Below are positions 39,042-47,058 of a stretch of 64,000 nt of DNA, in pieces. Position numbers and translations under genes: made by a program. Source of the stretch: Austwickia sp. (lineage in GTDB: Bacteria; Actinomycetota; Actinomycetes; Actinomycetales; Dermatophilaceae); assembly GCA_016699675.1 (NCBI GenBank), contig CP064985.1, forward strand, positions 3,658,001-3,722,000. Direction: 5' to 3'. The notes beneath the pieces were generated by a model, which saw only the letters and a program-made list of their open reading frames with translations, had not been told where the DNA came from and ran no database searches. Positions within the stretch are counted from its first letter, which is position 1; every line of letters starts with the position of its first letter.

Positions 39042-40232
39042 TCACTGGCGCCAGCGGGGGGCGGCGTTCGACAGCAGGTCGTTGAGCTTGGCGATCGGGT
39101 CCTTGACCTTCTGCAGGAAGATCATGGCCGCGATCGAGTACGGCTTGTTGCTGGCCTCCTGATACATCGGGACGCGATAGCGGGAGAACACGCTCTCCTC
39201 GACCTCGCCCTCCTTGCAGGACAGCCCGGTGATGTCGGCCGGCAGCGGGTGCATGTACAGGCCCTTGCCGTCCTTCGTCGACTTCATCAGCTCTTCGGTG
39301 GTGGTCCAGTCCTTGAACTCGGCGTTCTGGGCCAGCAGCCGCTTCTCCAGGGCCTTGATGCCCTCGGTGTCGCCGTTGCCGTAGAGCTCGGTGCGCTCCT
39401 CCATCGCGGCGAACGGCGCCCAGCTCTTCGGGCAGACGATGTCGGCACCGTCGAAGGCGTCGGCCATGTCGTTGGTGACGCGGAAGGAGCCACCGGTCTG
39501 CGCGGCGTACTTCGCGGCGACGTCCATCGGCTCCTGCATGACGTCGTAGCCCTTCGGGTGGGCCAGCACGATGTCCATGCCGAAGCGGGACATCAGGCCG
39601 ATCATGCCCTGCGGCACGGACAGCGGCTTGCCGTAGCTGGGGGAGTAGGCCCACGTCATCGCCAGCTTCTTGCCCTTGAGGTTCTCCAGCCCGCCGAAGG
39701 TGTGGATGAGGTGCAGCAGGTCGGCCGTCGACTGGGTCGGGTGGTCGATGTCGCACTGCAGGCTGACGAGGGTGGGCCGCTGCTCGAGCACGCCCTCCTT
39801 GTAGCCCATCTGGACGTACTCGGAGAAGGCCTGCATGTAGGTGTGGCCCTTCCCGATGTACATGTCGTCGCGGATCCCGATGACATCGGCCATGAAGGAG
39901 ATCATGTTGGCGGTCTCCATGACCGTCTCGCCGTGGGCGACCTGGGACTTGCCCTCGTCGAAGACCTGCTCTTCCAGGCCGAGGAAGTTGCAGGCCGAGG
40001 CGTAGGAGAACCGGGTGCGGGTCGAGTTGTCGCGGAACAGGCTGATGCCGAGGCCGGAGTCGAAGATCCGGCAGCTCTTGTTCTGCTCCCGCAGCCCACG
40101 CAGGGCGTCGGCGACGGCGAGCACCGCGCGGATCTCGTCGTCCGACTTGTCCCACGTCAGCAGGAAGTCGTCCTGGTAGAGACTCGAGAAGTCGAGCCCT
40201 TCGAGCTTGGCGATCTGCTCACGTACGTCCAT
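39042..40232 (-). CDS. ygeW: YgeW-type carbamoyltransferase
   Basis: The 396-residue protein is the same length as E. coli YgeW. It belongs to the aspartate/ornithine carbamoyltransferase fold. The carbamoyl phosphate site is FRDNSTRTRFSYASACNFLG, with CDIDHPTQSTADLLHLI and MHPLPADITG as the other family marks. YgeW is thought to run backwards, taking a carbamoyl group from a ureido compound to form carbamoyl phosphate for carbamate kinase. It is the first gene of the leftward set. The 105-base gap to the divergent gene at 40338 should hold its promoter; an AAAGGAG lies 13 bases before the ATG. Confidence 0.94.
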   Translation of the reverse strand: MDVREQIAKLEGLDFSSLYQDDFLLTWDKSDDEIRAVLAVADALRGLREQNKSCRIFDSGLGISLFRDNSTRTRFSYASACNFLGLEEQVFDEGKSQVAHGETVMETANMISFMADVIGIRDDMYIGKGHTYMQAFSEYVQMGYKEGVLEQRPTLVSLQCDIDHPTQSTADLLHLIHTFGGLENLKGKKLAMTWAYSPSYGKPLSVPQGMIGLMSRFGMDIVLAHPKGYDVMQEPMDVAAKYAAQTGGSFRVTNDMADAFDGADIVCPKSWAPFAAMEERTELYGNGDTEGIKALEKRLLAQNAEFKDWTTTEELMKSTKDGKGLYMHPLPADITGLSCKEGEVEESVFSRYRVPMYQEASNKPYSIAAMIFLQKVKDPIAKLNDLLSNAAPRWRQ

Positions 40233-40337
40233 GGGACCCCGTCAACTCCTTTGACTCCGGTGTTGGTCTCTCTAACTATGGCAAGAGTCTAGCCTTCTTC
40301 TGGTGGCGGGGGCAAGGATCTGTTTAGTATTGATGTC

Positions 40338-41078
40338 ATGGACTTCGCCCTGACCCAGGCACGCGAGGATGCGGCCGCGATCCTGGCCAGTGCACCCTCG
40401 GTGCTCGCGAAGGCCGCCGCGTTCGTCACTGGCGACGGACCCGAGCCCCAGATCGACTGGGCGAAGATCGCCTACCTCGCCAGCCAGAACGTGCTCTCCA
40501 GCGGGGACCGGGCCTTCCTCGGCATCTGCGCCGAGATCGCGGGATTCAACCCCGACCTGCGCCACCCCGACCAGACCTTCGGCGCCCGCTGGGATTCCCT
40601 TGACGGCCAGCACCAGTCGGTCATCGCCAGCGTGTTGACCCAGTCCTCGCAGACCAAGCAGTCCCGGGAGCGCGAGATCCTGGAGCAGCTCGGCGTGCCG
40701 TCGGCGTACCCCTCCGTCCCGCGTCCGCAACTCGTCCGCGTGCGGCTTGGGCCGGACCATCCGGCGGTGACGAACGACGCCCTCGGCCGGGAGCGGGTGG
40801 GCTATCGCGAGGGCGCCTCGCCGCACGAGACGTGGCTGCGCGGGCGCGGCGTCTGGCGCATGCAGGCCGACCGCGTCATCGCCTCGCAGTGGCTGATCGT
40901 GGCGCATGCGGGGATCGTGCGCATGGTGGGGACGATCGACGGTCTCACCATCCACGGCGACCGTATCGCCATCATCGGGCAACCTCTGCCCGACCATCCG
41001 TTCATCGGGGAATCCGACCCGCTGGACAACAACAGCCAGAACCCGGTGGCGTACGGCGACATGAACGACGTCACCTGA
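40338..41078 (+). CDS. hypothetical protein divergent from ygeW
   Basis: I do not recognise this 246-residue protein. The N-terminal half is Ala-rich and helical (ALTQAREDAAAILASAPSVLAKAAAF) and includes SSGDRAFLGICAEIAGFNP. The C-terminal half looks like a small beta domain: RGRGVWRMQADRVIASQWLIVAHAGIVRMVGTIDG, ending QNPVAYGD. That ending recalls PUA-like domains in some nuclease-associated proteins, which is only a resemblance. No helix-turn-helix, signal peptide or membrane segment is clear. TAGTAT lies seven bases before the ATG, so its mRNA may have almost no leader. Confidence 0.7.
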   Translation: MDFALTQAREDAAAILASAPSVLAKAAAFVTGDGPEPQIDWAKIAYLASQNVLSSGDRAFLGICAEIAGFNPDLRHPDQTFGARWDSLDGQHQSVIASVLTQSSQTKQSREREILEQLGVPSAYPSVPRPQLVRVRLGPDHPAVTNDALGRERVGYREGASPHETWLRGRGVWRMQADRVIASQWLIVAHAGIVRMVGTIDGLTIHGDRIAIIGQPLPDHPFIGESDPLDNNSQNPVAYGDMNDVT

Positions 41079-41187
41079 CGAACCGCCGCCGCGCGGCGGC
41101 GCTGTGCCGGGGGACGTGGGGGAAGGGCTCGTCGCCAAGCTTGCCCGGGTTGCCGGACATCAGCCGACGTCACCCGTACGACGTGCC

Positions 41188-41220
41188 GGGGGCGGGTTTC
41201 CCGAAAGGAAACCCGCCCCC
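41188..41220. terminator. bidirectional terminator hairpin
   Basis: GGGGGCGGGTTTCC at 41188-41201 pairs perfectly with 41207-41220 around the loop CGAAA. It lies between the convergent gene at 40338 and the dihydroorotate-dehydrogenase-like gene. It is one of the cleanest terminators in the window. Confidence 0.8.
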
Positions 41221-41256
41221 GTTCGTACGCCGTCGCCGGCGTCTGTTTCAGCTCGC

Positions 41257-42294
41257 TCAGCGGTCCGGGGTCCAGGACTTGATGGCCTCGACGTACTGAG
41301 CCCGCTCGAACTCACCGGGGTTGTCGACCGAGGTCGAGCTCATGCTGCCGCGCAGCTGCTGCACCGAGCTGTAGTCCCGCTCGGCCATCCAGTCGCGCGC
41401 GCCGTTGACCAGCTCGGTCATGACGCCGGGCCCGCGCTGCAGCAGGGCCGAGGCGACGCACGCCACGTCCGCGCCGACCAGGAGCGTCTTGATGACGTCC
41501 TCGGCCGAGTGCACGCCGCCGGTCGCCGCCAGGCTGAGCTGCGGCAGCTGGCTGCGCAGGATCGCGATCCAGCGCATCCGCACCCGGAGCTCGCCCGGGG
41601 TCGACAGGGCGACCTTCGGGTGGACCTGGAACTCGGCCAGGTCGATGTCCGGGCCGAGGAACCGGTTGAACAGGACCAGGCCGTCGGCGCCGGCGTCCTG
41701 GGCGCGCTTGGCGAAGTTCGACAGCGCCATGTAGTTCTGGCTGATCTTCACCGCCAGCGGCGCCGACAAGGCCTTCTTCACCGTCTCGATGATGGAGAGG
41801 TACTGCGACTCCATCGTGTTCGCATCGAGGTTCGGGTCGGTGTTGACGCCGTACAGGTTGAGCTCGACGGCGTCGGCTCCCGCATCGGCCAGGATCTTGG
41901 CGTACAGCGCCCAGCCGCCCTGCTGGGTGCCGTTGACGCTGGCGATGACGGGGATCTTGAGGGCGTCCTTGGCCTCGCGGACGAGGCGGACGTGCCGGTC
42001 CGTGCCGAGGCCGGAGGTGTCGACCTCGGCCAGGGGCGCCGAGTCGAACTCGGCGAACTCCCCGCCCATGTCCATGAGGTCCAAGACGGCCATCTCTTCG
42101 GCCTCGACCTCCTCCTGGAACAGGCTCGGCAGGACCACCGCGGACGCACCCGCCGCCTCCAGCGCGAGCATCGACTCCACGGTGCGCGTGGTCGGGTTAG
42201 CCGACGCGATCACCGGCCCGGACAGGTTCAGGCCGAGGTAGCTGGTCGACAGGTCGGGACCAGCGCTGGTGTCGGGGCTGCTCGTGGCGGTCAT
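41257..42294 (-). CDS. dihydroorotate dehydrogenase-like flavoprotein
   Basis: This 345-residue TIM-barrel protein is like class 1 dihydroorotate dehydrogenase or PreA. Visible marks are LSTSYLGLNLSGPVIASANPTT, IPVIASVNGT, AVELNLYGVNTDP, PLAVKISQNYM and the flavin-phosphate region LAATGGVHSAEDVIKTLLVGADVACVASA. The ATG at 42294 overlaps the nifJ stop by four bases, so the pair is coupled. Homologues often sit beside pyruvate:ferredoxin oxidoreductase in anaerobes and cyanobacteria, where the role is unclear. A catalytic Cys/Ser in the usual active-site loop is not obvious, so the pyrimidine pathway role is uncertain. Confidence 0.82.
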   Translation of the reverse strand: MTATSSPDTSAGPDLSTSYLGLNLSGPVIASANPTTRTVESMLALEAAGASAVVLPSLFQEEVEAEEMAVLDLMDMGGEFAEFDSAPLAEVDTSGLGTDRHVRLVREAKDALKIPVIASVNGTQQGGWALYAKILADAGADAVELNLYGVNTDPNLDANTMESQYLSIIETVKKALSAPLAVKISQNYMALSNFAKRAQDAGADGLVLFNRFLGPDIDLAEFQVHPKVALSTPGELRVRMRWIAILRSQLPQLSLAATGGVHSAEDVIKTLLVGADVACVASALLQRGPGVMTELVNGARDWMAERDYSSVQQLRGSMSSTSVDNPGEFERAQYVEAIKSWTPDR

Positions 42295-45200
42295 GACTCA
42301 TCCTTGGTGACGTTGCCGGGCTGGGGAACCTTTTCGGGCTCGGGGCCCTCCTCGGGCACCGGGATGCCTACCGTGTCGCCGGGCAGGACCCGCTCGACCC
42401 CGGCGATCTGGCTGTAGTAGCGCCAGCGCTCGTCGACGTCCTGCTGGGCGAGCCGGAACAGCTCGTCCGCCCGCTCGGGGTGGGACCGCTTGAGCATCGC
42501 GAACCGCGCCTCGCCGGTCATGAAGTCCGACACGGCGCCCACCGGGGCCTTGCTGTCCAGGTGGAACGGCTGGGTGTGCTCCTCGTCGCTGGGGCGGAAC
42601 CGGTAGAGCGGCCAGTACCCCGTCGACACCGCGTCACCCTGGTGGGTCATCGACGTCTCCATGTCGATGCCGTGGGCGATGCAGGTCGAGTAGGCGATGA
42701 TCAGGCTCGGCCCGTCCCACGCCTGGGCCTCCTGGAAGGCCCGGATGGTCTGCTGCTGGTTGGCGCCCAGCGCGACCTGCGCGACGTAGACGTTGCCGTA
42801 GGCCTGGGCGATCATGCCGAGGTCCTTCTTCGGGGTCGCCTTGCCGGAGGCCGCGAACTTGGCCGCCGCGCCCCGCGGGGTCGCCTTGGAGGCCTGGCCA
42901 CCCGTGTTGGAGTACACCTGCGTGTCCAGCACGAGCACGTTGACATTGCGCCCCGAGGCCAGGACGTGGTCCAGGCCGCCGTAGCCGATGTCGTAGGCCC
43001 AGCCGTCGCCGCCGATGATCCAGATCGACTTGTCGACCAGCTCGTTGGCGAGGGTGAGCAGCGCCTTGGCGATCGGCTCGTCCATGCCGGCCAGGGCGGC
43101 CTTGAGCTGCTCGACCCGCTCGCGCTGAGCGGCCAGGCCGGCCTCGTCGGACATGTCCGCGTCGAGGATGCCGTCGACCAGCTCGGCGGGCAGGGCGCCG
43201 CGCAGCTGCTCGACGTACCGCCGTGCCTCGCTGTTCTGCTGTTCCCACGCGAGGCGCATGCCGAGACCGAACTCGGCGTTGTCCTCGAACAGGCTGTTGC
43301 TCCAGGCCGGGCCGCGGCCGGCGGCGTTCGTCGTCCACGGGGAGGTCGGCAGGTTGCCGCCGTAGATCGAGGAGCAGCCGGTGGCGTTGGCGATGACCAT
43401 GCGGTCGCCGAACAGCTGGGTCAGCGTCTTGATGTAGCCCGTCTCGCCACAGCCCGAGCAGGCCAGGCTGTATTCGAAGAGCGGCTGCAGCTGGCTGACG
43501 CCCTTGACCTGGTCCATCCGGACCGCGGTGCGGTCGACCTCTGGGATGTCGAGGAAGAAGTCGAAGTTGTTCCGCTCCACCTCGAGGTGCTCGCGCCGGT
43601 TGCGCATGTTGATGGACTTGTGCTTGACCTCGGTCTTGCTGCGGGCCGGGCACACGTCGACACACACGCCACAGCCGGTGCAGTCGTCCGGGGCGACCTG
43701 GACGATGAGCTTGTGGTCCTTGAGGCTGCGGTCGTTGTACTTCTTCGACTGCAGGGTCTCGGGGGCCTCTTCCAGGGCGTCGGACGGCATGATCTTGATC
43801 CGGATCGCGGTGTGCGGGCAGGTGATCGCGCACTTGCCGCAGTCGATGCACAGGCTCGGGTCCCAGATCGGGATCTGGTCGGCGATGCCCCGCTTCTCGA
43901 ACTTGCTCGTGCCGGTCGGCCACGTGCCGTCCACGGGCAGCGCGCTCACCGGGAGCAGGTCGCCCTCGCCGCGCAGCATGGTCGCGGTGACCTGCTGGAC
44001 GAAGTCGGGGGCCGCGTCGGGCAGCGGCGGCATGCGGTGCATGTCGCCGGCGACACCGGCGGGGATCTGGACCTCCTCGAGGGCGTCGATGGAGGCATCG
44101 ATCGCGGCCCAGTTGCGCTCGACGACAGTGCGCCCGCGCTTGCTCCCGTAGGACTTCTCCACCGAGGCCTTGATCCGCGGGATCGCGTCCTCCTGGGGGA
44201 CGACCCCTGAGAGGTAGAAGAAGCACGGCTGCATGACCGTGTTGATGCGCTTGCCGAGGCCGGCCTTGTGGGCGACGTCGAGAGCGTTGATGACGTAGAG
44301 CTTCAGGCCCTTGTCGATGATGACCTGCTGCACCTCGACGGGCAGGTTCTCCCACGTCTCGGCCGCGGAGAAGGGGCTGTTGATGAGGACCTTGGCGCCC
44401 TTCTTGGCGATGTCCACGGTCCGCATCTGGCCCAGCATCTCGAACTGGTGCACGGCGACGAAGTCGGCCTCGTCGATGAGGTACGCCGCGTCGATCGGCT
44501 TGGACCCGAAGCGCAGGTGCGACACGGTCGTCGCGCCGGACTTGCGGGAGTCGTAGACGAAGTAGCCCTGGGCGTAGCGGCCGTCGTCCTCGGCGATGAT
44601 CTTCACCGAGTTCTTCGACGCGCCAACCGTGCCGTCCGAGCCCAGTCCGTAGAACACAGCGGTGAGGGACTCGGCGTCGGGCCGGAAGTCGGGGTCGTAG
44701 TCCAGCGACAGGTGGGTGACGTCGTCGACGATCCCGACCGTGAACCGCTTCTTGGGGCTGTCCGACTTCAGCTCGTCGAAGACGGCCTTGGCCATCGCCG
44801 GCGAGTACTCCTTGCTGGAGAGGCCATAGCGCCCCGCGATGAGCCGCGGCATGAACTCGAACCTGCCGGGGTTCTCGGACAGCGCCACGAGGACGTCCTG
44901 GAACAGCGGGTCGGCCGTCGCGCCGGGCTCCTTGGTCCGGTCCAGGACCGCGATGCTGCGCACGCTGGCCGGCAGGGCCTCCAGCAGCGCCTCGGTGGGG
45001 AACGGGCGGTAGAGGCGGACGGCGAGGACGCCGACCTTCTCGCCGGCGGCGTTGAGGGCGTCCACCGTCTCGCGGGTGGTGCCGAAGCCGGAGCCCATCA
45101 TGATGACGACACGGTCGGCGTCGGGGGCGCCGTAGTAGTCCACCAGGTGGTATTCCCGGCCGGTGAGCTCGGCCAGCTCCGCCATGCATTCGGCCACGAT

Positions 45201-45932
45201 GGCCGGGGCGGCGTCGTAGAAGACGTTGCAGGCCTCGCGGGCCTGGAAGAACGTGTCAGGGTTCTGTGCCGTGCCGCGCACCGTCGGCGCGTCGGGGGTG
45301 AGGCCGCGCTGGCGGTGCGCGACGACATCCTCTTCGCGGATCAGCGAGCGCATGTCCTCGTTGGACAGCAGCTGGATCTTGTTGACCTCGTGGCTGGTCC
45401 GGAAGCCGTCGAAGAAGTGCATCGCCGGGATCCGGGAGCGCAGCGTGGCCGCGTGGGAGACCATCGCCAGGTCCTGGGCCTCCTGCACGGAGCTGGAGGC
45501 CAGCATCAGCCAGCCGGTCATCCGGGCGCTCATGACGTCCTGGTGGTCGCCGAAGATCGAGAGCGCGTGGGTCGCCAGCGTGCGGGCGGCCACGTGGATG
45601 ACGGCGGGCGTGAGCTCGCCGGCGATCTTGTACATGTTGGGCAGCATGAGCAGCAGGCCCTGCGACGCGGTGAAGGTCGCGCCGAGCACACCCTTCGTGA
45701 CCACACCGTGCAGCGCGCCGGCGGCGCCGGCCTCGGACTGCATTTCCACGACCTCTGGGACGGCGCCCCAGATGTTCGTGCGACCGGCGGCGCTCCAGGC
45801 ATCCGCCGATTCCCCCATCGCGGAGCTTGGCGTGATGGGATAGAGCGCGATGACTTCGCTGAGCGCATGGGCGACGCGGGCGGCGGCATCGTTGCCGTCC
45901 ATAGTTGCCCAACGCGTCGGTGATGTGTGCAT
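42291..45932 (-). CDS. nifJ: pyruvate:ferredoxin (flavodoxin) oxidoreductase
   Basis: The enzyme turns pyruvate and CoA into acetyl-CoA and CO2, giving electrons to ferredoxin or flavodoxin. The single 1213-residue chain has the full domain order. It opens with TMDGNDAAARVAHALSE and YPITPSSAMGE. Two [4Fe-4S] motifs follow, CIDCGKCAITCP and CTGCGVCVDVCP, and another Cys pair CSGCGETGY. The ThDP site is GGDGWAYDIGYGG then LDTQVYSNTGGQ. A GAGGAGG site lies seven bases before the ATG. An enzyme of this type beside an aceE genome suggests oxygen-limited growth. Confidence 0.95.
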   Translation of the reverse strand: MHTSPTRWATMDGNDAAARVAHALSEVIALYPITPSSAMGESADAWSAAGRTNIWGAVPEVVEMQSEAGAAGALHGVVTKGVLGATFTASQGLLLMLPNMYKIAGELTPAVIHVAARTLATHALSIFGDHQDVMSARMTGWLMLASSSVQEAQDLAMVSHAATLRSRIPAMHFFDGFRTSHEVNKIQLLSNEDMRSLIREEDVVAHRQRGLTPDAPTVRGTAQNPDTFFQAREACNVFYDAAPAIVAECMAELAELTGREYHLVDYYGAPDADRVVIMMGSGFGTTRETVDALNAAGEKVGVLAVRLYRPFPTEALLEALPASVRSIAVLDRTKEPGATADPLFQDVLVALSENPGRFEFMPRLIAGRYGLSSKEYSPAMAKAVFDELKSDSPKKRFTVGIVDDVTHLSLDYDPDFRPDAESLTAVFYGLGSDGTVGASKNSVKIIAEDDGRYAQGYFVYDSRKSGATTVSHLRFGSKPIDAAYLIDEADFVAVHQFEMLGQMRTVDIAKKGAKVLINSPFSAAETWENLPVEVQQVIIDKGLKLYVINALDVAHKAGLGKRINTVMQPCFFYLSGVVPQEDAIPRIKASVEKSYGSKRGRTVVERNWAAIDASIDALEEVQIPAGVAGDMHRMPPLPDAAPDFVQQVTATMLRGEGDLLPVSALPVDGTWPTGTSKFEKRGIADQIPIWDPSLCIDCGKCAITCPHTAIRIKIMPSDALEEAPETLQSKKYNDRSLKDHKLIVQVAPDDCTGCGVCVDVCPARSKTEVKHKSINMRNRREHLEVERNNFDFFLDIPEVDRTAVRMDQVKGVSQLQPLFEYSLACSGCGETGYIKTLTQLFGDRMVIANATGCSSIYGGNLPTSPWTTNAAGRGPAWSNSLFEDNAEFGLGMRLAWEQQNSEARRYVEQLRGALPAELVDGILDADMSDEAGLAAQRERVEQLKAALAGMDEPIAKALLTLANELVDKSIWIIGGDGWAYDIGYGGLDHVLASGRNVNVLVLDTQVYSNTGGQASKATPRGAAAKFAASGKATPKKDLGMIAQAYGNVYVAQVALGANQQQTIRAFQEAQAWDGPSLIIAYSTCIAHGIDMETSMTHQGDAVSTGYWPLYRFRPSDEEHTQPFHLDSKAPVGAVSDFMTGEARFAMLKRSHPERADELFRLAQQDVDERWRYYSQIAGVERVLPGDTVGIPVPEEGPEPEKVPQPGNVTKDES

Positions 45933-46067
45933 GTGACAGCCTCCTCGCGTCGAGATAGCCGCAGTCTTCCACGGTTAAGTCTGCTTGTCACGGGCGATTG
46001 TCTAGCTGTCTTTAGCCAAAGTATGGGGACCTAGGGCCCTGGGTGAACGACCGTAAACCCTGTTGAC

Positions 46068-46925
46068 TTAGCGGGAGCTGTATTCCCGCACCACGACGGC
46101 GAGTTCGACGTCGACCACGGCCGGGAGGGCCGCCACGGCGGTGGCAACCTCCTGCGGCGAGCGGTGGAAGGCAGCCGGCCCCATCAGCGCCAGATGCCCC
46201 AGGTCGGCATGGGACAGCCGCAGCACCCGCCGTACGTCCCGGCGGCGCCGCTCCACCAGCCCCGCGGCCGCCAGGCTCGCCGCGAGCCGCTCGTCCTTGT
46301 CCGGCGCGATCGCGAGCATCCCCAGGGCCTCTCGCACCGGGTCGAGATGGTCCGGCGCGGGCGTCGCGACCAGCACGGCGCCCCCGGGGGCCAGGACGCG
46401 GGCGATCTCTGGACCGTTCCGCGGCGCGAAGAGGCAGGTGGCGACGGCGACCGAGGCGTCGCGCACCGGCCACCGGCCCGTCGCGTCGGCCACCACGGCC
46501 GCGAGCCGCGGATGCGCGCGGGCGGCGCGCCGGATCGCGGCCGTCGAGGAGTCGAGGGCCAGACCGTGCCGCGCCGGCAGGTGGTCGAGCAGGCGGGCGG
46601 CGTACCAGCCCGGTCCGGCGCCGATGTCGAGCAGTACGCCGGGTGCCGGCACCGACTCGGCCAGCTCGGCGACCGCGGCGGCGATGGGCGCGTAGTGCCC
46701 GGCGGCGAGGAACGCCAGCCGGTGGGCGACCATGTCGGCGGTGTCGCCGGGGTGGCGATGGCGGCCGGCGAGGAGACTCACGTGGCCCTGGCGCGCCACG
46801 TCGTACGCGTGACCCGCCGGGCACACCAGCCGAGGCGGGGCGTCCTGCGGGGGATCCGCACGCAGCCCGGCGCCACAGACCGGGCAGGCGAGCAGCGGCG
46901 CGACGTCGGCCAGCACGCGGTTCAC
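46068..46925 (-). CDS. RlmA-like 23S rRNA (guanine-N1) methyltransferase
   Basis: The 285-residue product is an S-adenosylmethionine methyltransferase of the RlmA/TlrB family. An N-terminal zinc site is formed by CPVCGAGL and CPAGH, followed by the family mark YDVARQGHVSLLAGR. The SAM site is VLLDIGAGPGWYAARLLD near residue 97. In actinobacteria such proteins methylate G748 of 23S rRNA (RlmA-II) and some give tylosin resistance; which position this one modifies cannot be told. It is divergent from thrS with a 133-base gap. Confidence 0.85.
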   Translation of the reverse strand: MNRVLADVAPLLACPVCGAGLRADPPQDAPPRLVCPAGHAYDVARQGHVSLLAGRHRHPGDTADMVAHRLAFLAAGHYAPIAAAVAELAESVPAPGVLLDIGAGPGWYAARLLDHLPARHGLALDSSTAAIRRAARAHPRLAAVVADATGRWPVRDASVAVATCLFAPRNGPEIARVLAPGGAVLVATPAPDHLDPVREALGMLAIAPDKDERLAASLAAAGLVERRRRDVRRVLRLSHADLGHLALMGPAAFHRSPQEVATAVAALPAVVDVELAVVVREYSSR

Positions 46926-47058
46926 CCTACGACGCGCGGGCCAAACCCGTTCGGAGCGGGCCTGGTCCGGCGCTTAGGCTGGGGCGGGGCGCCCGTCGTA
47001 CGGCGTCCTGCCCGCGCCGGGGCCTGTCGTCGGCGCACCGCGAGCAAGGAGTACCGCC

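Noticed and set aside
46926..47058. T-box riboswitch before thrS
   Set aside because: The leader is only about 130 bases and I found no specifier loop or T-box sequence; actinobacterial T-boxes mostly control ileS.
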